Assembly (NCBI GenBank): GCA_012521315.1
Contig: JAAYMP010000022.1
Span: 1-12,349, forward strand
DNA from: Bacillota bacterium
GTDB lineage: Bacteria > Bacillota > UBA4882 > UBA10575
Direction: 5' to 3'
Length of the DNA: 12,349 bases
Position 1 is the stretch's first letter. The number at the start of each line of letters is the position of its first letter. The position numbers and the translations under genes are program-made. The notes beneath the pieces are model-generated. The model did no database searches, was not told where the DNA came from, and saw only the letters and a program-made list of their open reading frames with translations. This document shows, piece after piece, positions 1 through 6,911 of this stretch.

Positions 1-13
1 AAAAAAGCAACCA

Positions 14-511
14 TCAAATCTTGGAGATCTTTGCCGAGCGGCCCGGCCCGCGGGCGACAAAGGCGTTCTTCACTCCGTTAAAGACGGCCGGCCGTTGGGT
101 CGTGTTCTGGTTGACAGTCATCACCAGCGGCAGGGAAACGTTGCTGAGTAATTGCACATTAACCAGGATCACCGTCGTCTCCCGGAGGACGGTGGGACTG
201 AGCAGTTGAAAATCGATAAACTCAACGGAAGCCGCCACCTGACAAAACTGTCCCGGTTCCGCTTCCGGAATGTCGACAAAACCGGAGAAGGGAATATCTA
301 CACCCTGGTGCACCACCACGTTATCCTCGTTCACAAAGAAGATCTGTTTATGCAGGATCCCTTGGAAAATAACTTTGCCGGGAATAACATGACAGCGGAG
401 ATCTTGGACCACAGCGCGGATTTCGTCAATTTTTTGGGCCGGAGTAAAAAGATCGATGGTGTCTTCCACTAGGACCTGGACCTGAGCCTCGGCGATTACT
501 TCTACCGCCAT
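14..511 (-). CDS. DUF3794 / SPOCS-domain protein (spore-associated type)
   Basis: A 165-residue protein that is essentially one DUF3794 (SPOCS) domain. The recognisable core runs from about residue 38 to 90 and includes VIPGKVIFQG, LHKQIFFVNEDN and DIPFSGFVDIPEAEPG; a beta-rich second half follows. SPOCS domains occur in Firmicutes spore-coat or morphogenesis proteins such as SipL, where they mediate protein interactions; the role of stand-alone copies is not settled. There is no signal peptide or membrane segment. The ATG at 511 is chosen because AGGAGG lies just upstream (about 515-522). The frame stays open to 604, but the extra 31 residues are unlike the family and have no ribosome binding site at their start. 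The gene is divergent from the small gene at 730. A run of T follows the stop on the coding strand (plus-strand A at 1-6) and may be part of a terminator cut by the window edge. The family call is from sequence memory; a direct sporulation role is inference. Confidence 0.82.
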   Translation of the reverse strand: MAVEVIAEAQVQVLVEDTIDLFTPAQKIDEIRAVVQDLRCHVIPGKVIFQGILHKQIFFVNEDNVVVHQGVDIPFSGFVDIPEAEPGQFCQVAASVEFIDFQLLSPTVLRETTVILVNVQLLSNVSLPLVMTVNQNTTQRPAVFNGVKNAFVARGPGRSAKISKI

Positions 512-729
512 TTTGCTCCTCCTTTTCTCCCCGCAAAAGGGGTGTTTGTACATATTATGTTGGTCCTGCTCCTCCGGCTTACTGACAAAACGCCTAATCT
601 TCAAGGAACGTACCTCAACCGCCCAAACCCGAGGGTCTCATCTGGGAAGCACTCTAAAAATTAATCAGCGTATTTCCGCCTGCTTCGGGATAAATTATTA
701 GGGAAAAGTCTAAAGCAGAGGGGAAGAAG

Positions 730-936
730 ATGATGAAGAAAAAAGAGCGGGAGATCGAGGAGATTATTCAGTTCGTCCGGAACCACCCGGAAAGTACGGT
801 CAGTCGCCGTATCTACCGGGAGACGTTGGGCGCAGCCCCGGCCCGGATTGACAGTGCGGTTTTGCGGCAGGTCCGGGACAAACTGGAGATCGCCGATGAG
901 TTTACCATCGAAGGTTACAACTATTTAATCCGGTAA
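730..936 (+). CDS. small hypothetical protein, 68 aa
   Basis: Not recognised. A short charged protein with a Lys/Glu-rich N-terminus (MMKKKEREIEEII), two or three likely helices (about residues 5-18, 25-33 and 41-53) and a short beta-like end (FTIEGYNYLIR). There is no signal peptide, membrane segment or cysteine. The helix-helix-helix-beta order could suit a small winged-helix-like fold, but no motif proves it. The start is supported by a purine-rich GAGGGGAAGAAG directly upstream of tandem ATG codons; 733 is the alternative start. The gene is convergent with the YqgF-like gene; only 17 bases separate the two stop codons, and both lie in a shared palindrome. No convincing sigma-A promoter was found in 512-729, which otherwise holds only the two ribosome binding sites and a weak CCCC/GGGG hairpin near 530-545. 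Confidence 0.6.
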   Translation: MMKKKEREIEEIIQFVRNHPESTVSRRIYRETLGAAPARIDSAVLRQVRDKLEIADEFTIEGYNYLIR

Positions 937-959
937 AGCGGTTCGTCACCGCTTTACCG
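931..959. terminator. perfect 12-bp inverted repeat between convergent genes
   Basis: CGGTAAAGCGGT (931-942) and ACCGCTTTACCG (948-959) are exact reverse complements around a 5-base loop, TCGTC. The TAA stop of the small gene (934-936) lies in the left arm and the TAA stop of the YqgF-like gene (954-956 on the other strand) in the right arm, so each gene ends inside the hairpin. The position suits a bidirectional terminator. Neither side has a clear U-tract, so it may act as a 3'-end stabiliser or with Rho instead. The repeat is directly visible; its function is inferred. Confidence 0.65.
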
Positions 960-1361
960 CCGACACCGGTCAAGATATCGTTCGCCCAAAACCACCGCGA
1001 CATAATCATCATAGGGCCGCCATGGGGACTGCAGACCCAGGGGAAACCAGCGGCGCCATCCCCGCCGGTTGGCCTGTAAGAACCGGTGCCGTCCTTCCCG
1101 GCTGGAACCGTCCTCGCCCACCAAAACCAAGTCCAAGGGATGGTCCTTCAGTCCCTCCCGGAGGATTGCGGCAAACTGCGGGCCGGCCGTCCGGTCACCG
1201 ATCACCACGGTGGTCACCTGAAAACGGTCCACCAGCTCTTGCCCCACCCGAACCAACTGGGCAACCTCGGCGACCCCTTGGCTGAGCACCCGCCGGTCGC
1301 CGGCGGTTAAAACCGCATATCCGAACTTTACCCTTCCCGGATCAATCGCCAAAATGCGCAT
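954..1361 (-). CDS. YqgF/RuvX-like RNase H-fold nuclease
   Basis: A 135-residue cytosolic protein of the YqgF/RuvX-like group in the RNase H/RuvC fold. The first strand carries the metal-binding Asp in MRILAIDPGRVKFGYAVL (D7). A second strand holds VVIGDRTAG (about 53-60), an acidic residue follows in LVLVGEDGSS (E83 or D84), and the C-terminal helix starts PYDDYVAVVLGERYL (D118/D119). These are the expected positions of the catalytic acids. Canonical YqgF processes pre-16S rRNA. This protein differs from it: the usual DERLTT region is replaced by GEDGSS, and an RRGWRRWFPLGL segment precedes the last helix, so it is probably a Firmicutes-specific paralogue. The ATG follows directly on the TAG of the DUF3084 gene (1362-1364), implying translational coupling at the end of the LPS operon. 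The fold is fairly sure; the substrate is unknown. Confidence 0.75.
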   Translation of the reverse strand: MRILAIDPGRVKFGYAVLTAGDRRVLSQGVAEVAQLVRVGQELVDRFQVTTVVIGDRTAGPQFAAILREGLKDHPLDLVLVGEDGSSREGRHRFLQANRRGWRRWFPLGLQSPWRPYDDYVAVVLGERYLDRCRR

Positions 1362-1844
1362 CTAATCGGCCTGCCCTTCCCCGTTTACCCCAATTTTCAG
1401 CTCTTCACCGGTTCCACCCCGCGGCCCGTTGGCCCGGAGCAGTGCGGCTTCCCCCGCGTACGCCTGAATCTCCTTGCGCAAACGCTCCTTTTCAACCTCC
1501 AACGCCACCTTACTCTCTTGCAAGGCTTTGGTTTCGGCTTCCACTTGGCGCATCCGCGCTTTGGCCTCGTCCAGATCGGTTCTCGTCTGTGCCAGTTCCG
1601 TCTGGATTCTTTTCATCCGGAACAACGCCGTCCGCACGTCGTTGGAGACCAGGGTGAGTAATAAAAGGGTGGTTCCGGCAATCACGACCCCGGTTACCAC
1701 CGTGATGACCATTGACGTATATTTAGGCCGCAGCCCGCAGAGGGACAGCCGCTTTTTGCCGACCTTCATCCCGACCCGGTCGCCCAAGAGGGCAATCACC
1801 CCGCCCAGCAAGGCGATGGTCAACACCAGAACAATACCGTACAC
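1362..1844 (-). CDS. DUF3084-family membrane protein with coiled coil (short form)
   Basis: A 160-residue protein matching the N-terminal part of DUF3084 proteins. It has a membrane helix at about residues 3-20, the characteristic GDRVGMKVGKKRLSLCGLRPKYTS loop region (about 21-44), a second membrane helix (about 45-67), then an alpha-helical coiled coil (about 75-137) rich in Glu, Lys, Arg and Ala. As I recall, family members are often several hundred residues with a further C-terminal domain; this one stops after the coiled coil and a Gly-rich tail. The start is GTG at 1844, preceded by AGAGGGGGAGC. It lies 15 bases after the lptF/G stop and its stop abuts the next start. Function is unknown. 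Position after the Lpt genes suggests an envelope role (inference). Confidence 0.75.
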   Translation of the reverse strand: MYGIVLVLTIALLGGVIALLGDRVGMKVGKKRLSLCGLRPKYTSMVITVVTGVVIAGTTLLLLTLVSNDVRTALFRMKRIQTELAQTRTDLDEAKARMRQVEAETKALQESKVALEVEKERLRKEIQAYAGEAALLRANGPRGGTGEELKIGVNGEGQAD

Positions 1845-1859
1845 TTTGCTCCCCCTCTG

Positions 1860-2948
1860 CTAGATGTTGAATGCTTTGCGGACAAAAAGATACAAGCCGT
1901 AGCCGCCAATAACCAAGTTCTGAAGCCAGGCGCCCACCCAGGGTGAGGTCACCCCCGTTTGTCCCAGGAAAGTGCCCACCGCCATTAAAATGTAATAAAA
2001 GATCACGTTCAAAAGGGTGATCCCCAACCCCGCCGAGGCGGTCCGCCGGTTGGATTGTAAGGCCAACGGTGTTCCCAAAAGGGCAAAGACCAGACAAGCA
2101 AAGGGAAAAGCCATCTTCAAATGGAGCTGCACTTCATATTGCCGGCGTTTTTTGGTGCTTAATTCGGTATTCTCCAGGTACCATTTCAAATCCCACCAGC
2201 CCATCTCTTCCGGCCGCCGGGACAGGCTAATGACTTGCTCCGGTGTTTTCTCAAACCCGGACGGGTTGTATCCCTCCGTCACCCGGACCGGAATCACCGC
2301 ATCTTCCCGGTAGGTAAAGATTTCGCCCTCCCGGAAATACCATCCGTGCTCGCCCCACAACAGTTCCTTGCTCTTCAGCGTCCGGACCAGTTGTCCCTGC
2401 TCCATCTCCTGGATCGTCACATTAATAAACCTTTCCTCCATTACATTGTATTGTTCCGCGTAGACCAGGCGTTTTTTCCCGTCTTTCAGACGTTCCGTAT
2501 AGAAATACTCGTCGATAATCCCCTTCGGTTTACCGTACCGGATCAAGGTCTGTTCTTCCCGGTAAGCGTGTTTCGCCAGCGGGGTAAGGGATTCGTTGAG
2601 AAAAAAGGTGCCCGCGGTCAAAAGCGCGCTGACGACCAGAACCGGGGTGGCAATCTGCATAAAACTGACGCCGCCCGCTTGCATCGCAATCGTCTCACTG
2701 TGGCTGGTCATCCGGCCCAACCCCAAAAGGGTTGCCAGCAGCACCCCGATATAGACCCCATAAGCCATGTTTTCCGGGACATTGTAAACCCAAAGGCGCA
2801 AAACGGTTAGCAACGGAACTGAATAGGATTCCGACCATTGAATCACACTAACCAGGGACCATCCGATAAACATGCCGCCAAAGGCTAAAAAGCCAAAAAG
2901 GAAAGGCCCCATCAATTCTTTAATTAGATACCTCGTGATAATCCGCAT
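1860..2948 (-). CDS. lptF: LptF/LptG-family LPS export permease (YjgP/YjgQ)
   Basis: A 362-residue permease of the YjgP/YjgQ family, the inner-membrane part that passes LPS from the membrane to LptC. It has three N-terminal membrane helices (about residues 14-36, 61-80 and 97-117), a periplasmic beta-jellyroll of about 150 residues (about 125-265), and three C-terminal helices (about 279-297, 305-328 and 336-356). The loop SETIAMQAGGVS (84-95) sits where the family's coupling helix meets LptB. The length equals that of E. coli LptF/LptG. LptF and LptG cannot be told apart here, so the symbol is provisional. The ATG at 2948 has GGGAG about 8 bases upstream. The gene lies 44 bases after lptB. 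Proteobacteria have two such genes forming a heterodimer; only one is seen here. Confidence 0.9.
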   Translation of the reverse strand: MRIITRYLIKELMGPFLFGFLAFGGMFIGWSLVSVIQWSESYSVPLLTVLRLWVYNVPENMAYGVYIGVLLATLLGLGRMTSHSETIAMQAGGVSFMQIATPVLVVSALLTAGTFFLNESLTPLAKHAYREEQTLIRYGKPKGIIDEYFYTERLKDGKKRLVYAEQYNVMEERFINVTIQEMEQGQLVRTLKSKELLWGEHGWYFREGEIFTYREDAVIPVRVTEGYNPSGFEKTPEQVISLSRRPEEMGWWDLKWYLENTELSTKKRRQYEVQLHLKMAFPFACLVFALLGTPLALQSNRRTASAGLGITLLNVIFYYILMAVGTFLGQTGVTSPWVGAWLQNLVIGGYGLYLFVRKAFNI

Positions 2949-2992
2949 GCCAATTACTCCCGTTTATTGAGAAATTCTCCCGGCCTTCCGCT

Positions 2993-3712
2993 TTACATAT
3001 TAAAGCGGTCGCCAAGATAAAACTTCCGCGCCTTTTCATCTTCGGCAATACCTTGGGCATCGCCGGAAACGAGGATCTTTCCGGAATACATGATATAGGC
3101 CCGGTCGGTGATGGCCAGTGTTTCCCGGACATTGTGGTCGGTAATCAGGACCCCCAACCCCCGCTTTTTCAATTCACCGACGATATCCTGCAGATCGGCG
3201 ACGGCAATCGGGTCCACCCCGGTAAAGGGTTCATCCAATAAAATGTAACGGGGGTTCTGGGCCAGCGCCCGGGCGATCTCCACCCGTCGCCGCTCACCTC
3301 CGGAGAGCATGAACCCCTTTTGCTTTCTCACTCTCGTCAGGTTAAATTCCTCGAGCAACTGGTTACACCGTTCGATCTGTTGCTTCTTGTTTTTGATCAC
3401 CAATTCCAAGATGGCCAGAATGTTCTGTTCCACGGTCAATTTACGAAAAACCGACGGTTCCTGGGCCAAATACGAAACCCCATAGCGGGCCCGCAGATGC
3501 ATGGGGAAACGGGTGACCTCGGTTCCATCAATGATGATCCGTCCGGCCAGGGGCTTTTCCAAACCGACAATCATATAAAAAGTGGTGGTCTTTCCGGCTC
3601 CGTTCGGACCCAAAAGACCAACAACCTCGCCCGGGTTGACTTCCAGACTGATCTGATCGACTACCCGCCGTTGCCCGTATTCCTTCACCAATCCTTGTGC
3701 TTCAATCGCCAC
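2993..3712 (-). CDS. lptB: LPS export ABC transporter ATP-binding protein LptB
   Basis: A 239-residue ATPase that powers LPS extraction as a dimer bound to LptF/G. Walker A GPNGAGKTT is at 35-43, the Q-loop Gln at 84 (YLAQEPSVF), the signature LSGGERRR at 136-143, Walker B YILLDEP at 156-162 (D160, E161) and the switch His at 193 (TDHNV). DEPFTGVDPIAV and the LSGGERRR form of the signature are typical of LptB rather than of amino-acid importers. Length is normal (E. coli 241 aa). The start is GTG at 3712 with GAGGAG about 9 bases upstream. It overlaps the end of lptA by 11 bases, indicating coupled translation. Confidence 0.95.
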   Translation of the reverse strand: MAIEAQGLVKEYGQRRVVDQISLEVNPGEVVGLLGPNGAGKTTTFYMIVGLEKPLAGRIIIDGTEVTRFPMHLRARYGVSYLAQEPSVFRKLTVEQNILAILELVIKNKKQQIERCNQLLEEFNLTRVRKQKGFMLSGGERRRVEIARALAQNPRYILLDEPFTGVDPIAVADLQDIVGELKKRGLGVLITDHNVRETLAITDRAYIMYSGKILVSGDAQGIAEDEKARKFYLGDRFNM

Positions 3713-4391
3713 TGGAATGCACTCCTCTATCCTGATAAAACCGGGTCTTGGTTGGCCCTTCCACGGTCACTTGCCCGCTGGCCAGATCGTAAGTAAGCAC
3801 CGTCCCGGCTTCGCCCTGCATGAACCCGTCTTCCCAGCGGATGACGGGCGCGCCCGCCACGGTAACTTTCTCCTGGCGCATACTGCCGTCAAAACGCTCT
3901 CCTTCCATCACCCACTCGGGTCCCCAAAGGATAAACCCCCCTTCCCCCTGGAAGGTTCCCTCTTCCAAGTGGTAAGCGAACGCCCCGTGCACCACCATCC
4001 GTAACCTTTCCGGTTCAAGGAGGGTAATCTCGCCTCCCGTCGGTAACCGCAAAAGCGCGGGGGTGAGGACCAACTTTTCTCCGGTTACAAACAGCCTCTC
4101 GGTTTTCAACTGAACGGTTTTTTCCGCGGTCAACAGCTGATTACGCTGGTCATAACTGATTTTTAACGCCGTGAGGCGGAGCCCGGAACCCGCCACGATC
4201 ACCTCAACCGGCGCGTCGGGATAACCCTGGTAGATGCAGAACTCGTTTTCCAAATCAAGTTCGGTTAAACCTTGCGGCGGAACGATCACCTCCACCTCTT
4301 GACGGCCGGCGGCCGCCGCCCGTCCCGGTAAGGCGCCGACCAAGAAAAGGAGGATCGTTATAAAAATTATCGTGGATCTCTTCCGGGCCAT
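3702..4391 (-). CDS. lptA: LptA/OstA-like periplasmic LPS transport protein
   Basis: A 229-residue exported protein. The signal peptide is MARKRSTIIFITILLFLVGALPGRAAAA with probable cleavage near residues 28-30. The mature part is beta-rich and fits the OstA/LptA jellyroll that forms the periplasmic bridge. Supporting short segments are LTALKISYDQRNQLLTAEKT, LRLPTGGEITLLEPERLRM and a late AGTVLTYDLASGQVTVEG, typical of OstA repeats. The ATG at 4391 is preferred because GGGGTGA lies 8 bases upstream; an in-frame GTG at 4403 (part of that same GGGGTGA) would add four residues, MKRP. The gene begins 27 bases after the lptC stop and overlaps lptB. Position between lptC and lptB strongly supports the call. 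Confidence 0.87.
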   Translation of the reverse strand: MARKRSTIIFITILLFLVGALPGRAAAAGRQEVEVIVPPQGLTELDLENEFCIYQGYPDAPVEVIVAGSGLRLTALKISYDQRNQLLTAEKTVQLKTERLFVTGEKLVLTPALLRLPTGGEITLLEPERLRMVVHGAFAYHLEEGTFQGEGGFILWGPEWVMEGERFDGSMRQEKVTVAGAPVIRWEDGFMQGEAGTVLTYDLASGQVTVEGPTKTRFYQDRGVHSSGD

Positions 4392-4418
4392 TGGCCTTTT
4401 CACCCCATTCGCACTACA

Positions 4419-5003
4419 TTATTGGAAAGACCACTGGGATGTGCCGGGCAAAGTCATCCTTTGCTTTTCCAAATTAAACGTAAATCTTTCCGCCTGGATC
4501 TTCACGTTTTCCCGGTCCGCCTGCAGTCCGCAGCCGGTGATCTCTTCTCCCGCCCCCGCCGCCCAATTAACCTCGGCGGCGGTTATCCGGATCCCTTCCC
4601 CGGTTAAAACCACTTCCGGGGTGAGGCGGAGCCAGGTAAAGTCCCTGCCCATTTCGCCCTCTGCCGCCTCAACCAGGTATTTTCGGCCGCTCACCGTATA
4701 ATACTCCCCCTTGATCCCAAAAAGGAGGCAACGCTCTTCCTCTTCGATCACCCGTTCAACGGTTAATTTCCAGTTCAGATGATGGTCCATATTAACCAGC
4801 GCGATCTGCACTCCCTTTAACTGTGGCTTCTCGGCCTCGTCGGCCGCGCCGTCAACCGCGCCGGCCACGTCTTCCTCGTGAACCAAGGGCAATAAAGGAA
4901 TCGGCTCACTTCGCGGCCGCCAATAAGTCCGGGCAAGAAAAAAAAGAAGGAAGGAAATGACCGCCAAAACAAGAAAACCGGTGATCTGTTTCTTTCTCGC
5001 CAT
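4419..5003 (-). CDS. lptC: LptC-family LPS export protein, inner-membrane anchored
   Basis: A 194-residue bitopic protein with a short basic cytosolic end (MARKK), one membrane helix at about residues 6-24 (TGFLVLAVISFLLFFLARTYW) and a periplasmic domain. Residues about 35-60 form an acidic Ala/Asp/Glu-rich linker; the rest is beta-rich and fits the LptC jellyroll (LKGVQIALVN, YLVEAAEGEMG, LTPEVVLTGEGIRITAAEVNW). LptC receives LPS from LptF/G and passes it to LptA. Length matches E. coli LptC (191 aa). The ATG at 5003 is preceded by AGGAGGGGG. The sequence is diverged, so synteny with lptA and lptB carries much of the weight. Confidence 0.85.
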   Translation of the reverse strand: MARKKQITGFLVLAVISFLLFFLARTYWRPRSEPIPLLPLVHEEDVAGAVDGAADEAEKPQLKGVQIALVNMDHHLNWKLTVERVIEEEERCLLFGIKGEYYTVSGRKYLVEAAEGEMGRDFTWLRLTPEVVLTGEGIRITAAEVNWAAGAGEEITGCGLQADRENVKIQAERFTFNLEKQRMTLPGTSQWSFQ

Positions 5004-5157
5004 TTCCCCCTCCTGCTTTCTCTGCGCTTACTTTGATCCTTCATGTCACTCGTTGTTCGTGTCCATGATGTTCCTTGCCCATCTTGGTCCGTTCAGGGCC
5101 GAATGGTATTCTCCTTCTAAAACATATTCGCTCAAACGCCACTAATACCTTCTCGCA

Positions 5158-5973
5158 TTAGTTGCCTTTAATGACAAATTCATCTATCGCCACCACGGTA
5201 ATCCCGTGTTTCTCCGCCTTGTCCAACAGTTCTTCCCGGTCCAGGAGGAAGGCGGCCCCGGCTTCAACCCCTAAAACCCGCGCTTTAATCTCGATCAAGG
5301 CGTCAAGGGTGTTCAAGCCAATCGCCGGCATGTCAAACCGGAAATCCTGTTCGGGTTTGGCCACTTTAACCACCACCACCCCGGGGCCACCGTACTGCCC
5401 GCCCCGCCGGATGGTTTGGTCGGTGCCTTCCACCGCCTCAATGGCTAAGACTATCCCCTTTTTCACCACCACACTCTGGCCGATATCGAGCCGGCCGATC
5501 TCTTTGGCCATCCGGTAGCCCAATTTCACATCGTCCGTCTCTTCCGGGCTTAACTCCGGACCGGCCAAGATCCCCTGCTCGGGGATGAGTGCCCGTAAAA
5601 ATCGGGTCTGGGTCTCCACCCTGATTCCGTGTTCCTCAAAGAAGTTGACCACCGCCAATTGCAGCGCATCGTCATTCCGTCTGGTCAGTTTGGCCAAGAT
5701 CCCCATGATTTCTTGGTCGACCGCCCCGGCCAGTATGCATTCCTTCCCAAAGCGGCCGGCGATGACCATTTGGTCAACCTGGTGGCCCTGGAGAAAACGG
5801 AGGATGGCCCCCAACTGGCCCATCTGCTCCCGGCCAACCGTAAACCCCATCTCCACAAACTGGTCGGCATTCTTCCCGATACAAAGAACAACCGGCTCGA
5901 TTCCTTCCGCACGCATCCCTTTGCCTACCTCCAGCGGCAAGCGACCTTCTCCAGCCAAAATTCCCCAAGTCAT
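5158..5973 (-). CDS. lpxI: UDP-2,3-diacylglucosamine pyrophosphatase LpxI (DUF1009)
   Basis: A 271-residue cytosolic enzyme of the LpxI family, which hydrolyses UDP-2,3-diacylglucosamine to lipid X and UMP; it replaces LpxH in many bacteria. Family segments visible are WGILAGEGRLPLEV (3-16), a middle stretch with TRRNDDALQLAVVNFFEEHG, DIGQSVVVKKGIVLAIEAVEGTD about two thirds through, the Gly-rich RRGGQYGGPGVVVVKV, FDMPAIGLNTLDAL, and VLGVEAGAAFLLDRE near the end. Length is normal for the family. The ATG at 5973 has GGAGGGAAG upstream. It lies 95 bases after lpxA, and that gap holds a terminator-like hairpin. The gap of 154 bases to lptC is where lpxB is found in some related clusters; no lpxB is here. 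Confidence 0.92.
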   Translation of the reverse strand: MTWGILAGEGRLPLEVGKGMRAEGIEPVVLCIGKNADQFVEMGFTVGREQMGQLGAILRFLQGHQVDQMVIAGRFGKECILAGAVDQEIMGILAKLTRRNDDALQLAVVNFFEEHGIRVETQTRFLRALIPEQGILAGPELSPEETDDVKLGYRMAKEIGRLDIGQSVVVKKGIVLAIEAVEGTDQTIRRGGQYGGPGVVVVKVAKPEQDFRFDMPAIGLNTLDALIEIKARVLGVEAGAAFLLDREELLDKAEKHGITVVAIDEFVIKGN

Positions 5974-6013
5974 CTTTTCTTCCCTCCAAACATCAATTCG
6001 GTGTGATCGAAAA

Positions 6014-6040
6014 AAGACTAGACTGTAGTTGTCTAGTCTT
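6014..6040 (-). terminator. intrinsic-terminator-like hairpin between lpxA and lpxI
   Basis: Reading the minus strand, AAGACTAGAC, a 7-base loop and GTCTAGTCTT form a perfect 10-bp stem, and transcription then meets a run of six T (plus-strand A at 6010-6015). It lies 28 bases after the lpxA stop. The stem is only 40 percent GC, so termination may be partial. Between it and the lpxI ribosome binding site I see no promoter, so lpxI and the lpt genes probably depend on readthrough. Structure is seen; strength is inferred. Confidence 0.7.
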
Positions 6041-6068
6041 GGCTTGGCGCCGTCCCTTTATTCCCCGG

Positions 6069-6875
6069 CTACCGGCAGATCCCCCGTTCCGCACTGCGCA
6101 GAAAACGGATGAAATGATCAATCTCCTCCGTACCCTGCAACTCATGCTCCATCTTTTCAATCGCTTGTTCGATGGTAAGGTTGGAACGGTAAAGAATCCG
6201 GTAGGCCCTTTTGATCTCTTCCCGGACCTCCGGCTGGATCCCGTTACGGCGAAGTCCAACTATATTAATCCCCGCTACCCGGGCCGGATTGCCGTCAACA
6301 ATCACAAACGGCGGCACATCCTTCACAATTTTGGAGCAGGCACCCATCATCGCCATCTTGCCGACCTTTGTGAACTGATGGATCCCGGTAAGCCCGCCAA
6401 TGACCACCCGGTCTTCCACTGTCACGTGTCCGGCCAATGCCGAACAGTTCGCGATGACCACATTGTTCCCCACCTGGCAATCATGGGCCACATGGGAATA
6501 GGCCATGAACAAGTTGTTGTTCCCAATCCGGGTTTCGCCGCCGCCGCCTTCGGTCCCACGGCTGACCGTGACATTCTCGCGGAAGACGTTACCGTCACCG
6601 ATAAACAAGAAACTCTTTTCGCCTTTGAACTTCAGATCCTGGGGTTCTACCCCGATGGAAGCGCCATGGTAGAATCTGTTGTTACAGCCAATCTTTGTCC
6701 ATCCGTCAATCATCACATGGGGTCCCACCACACATCCGTCACCCAACTCCACATGTTCACCGATGATCGCATACGGACCGATCACCACATTTTTTCCCAA
6801 TTTTGCCCCGGGATGAATTATAGCCGCTTCGTGAATCTCCCTTAAAGCCACCACTTTATTCTCTACAACTTTCAA
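6069..6875 (-). CDS. lpxA: UDP-N-acetylglucosamine acyltransferase LpxA
   Basis: A 268-residue left-handed beta-helix acyltransferase, the first step of lipid A synthesis: transfer of a 3-hydroxyacyl chain from ACP to UDP-GlcNAc. Hexapeptide repeats run from about residue 18 (AIIHPGAKLGKNVVIGPYAII) to about 185. The catalytic His is H131 in SHVAHDC, followed by GNNVVIANCSALAGHV and GLTGIHQFTKVG. The C-terminal helical part has NPARVAGINIVGLRRNG and RAYRILYRSNLT, diagnostic for LpxA. The start is TTG at 6875, supported by AGGGGG seven bases upstream; in-frame GTG codons at residues 8 and 9 lack a comparable site. It follows fabZ by 36 bases. Length is close to the E. coli enzyme (262 aa). Confidence 0.95.
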   Translation of the reverse strand: MKVVENKVVALREIHEAAIIHPGAKLGKNVVIGPYAIIGEHVELGDGCVVGPHVMIDGWTKIGCNNRFYHGASIGVEPQDLKFKGEKSFLFIGDGNVFRENVTVSRGTEGGGGETRIGNNNLFMAYSHVAHDCQVGNNVVIANCSALAGHVTVEDRVVIGGLTGIHQFTKVGKMAMMGACSKIVKDVPPFVIVDGNPARVAGINIVGLRRNGIQPEVREEIKRAYRILYRSNLTIEQAIEKMEHELQGTEEIDHFIRFLRSAERGICR

Positions 6876-6911
6876 TCTGGGACCCCCTAACCAAAGTAAA
6901 TATTTCTTTTT

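Noticed and set aside
2235..2810. Plus-strand open frame (191 codons) antisense to lptF/G
   Set aside because: A by-product of the codon use of lptF/G, with no plausible protein features.
4817..5044. Minus-strand 75-codon frame starting at 5044 and overlapping lptC
   Set aside because: It overlaps lptC in another frame; lptC has the stronger ribosome binding site, a membrane anchor and the right synteny.
5041..5142. Possible 33-aa peptide between lpxI and lptC (GTG at 5142, TGA at 5041, minus strand)
   Set aside because: It has only a moderate AGAAGG site and a basic sequence without features; too short to support from one genome.
6003..6845. Plus-strand open frame (280 codons) antisense to lpxA
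   Set aside because: lpxA is certain from its hexapeptide repeats and catalytic His; the antisense frame has no family resemblance and begins in the terminator hairpin region.
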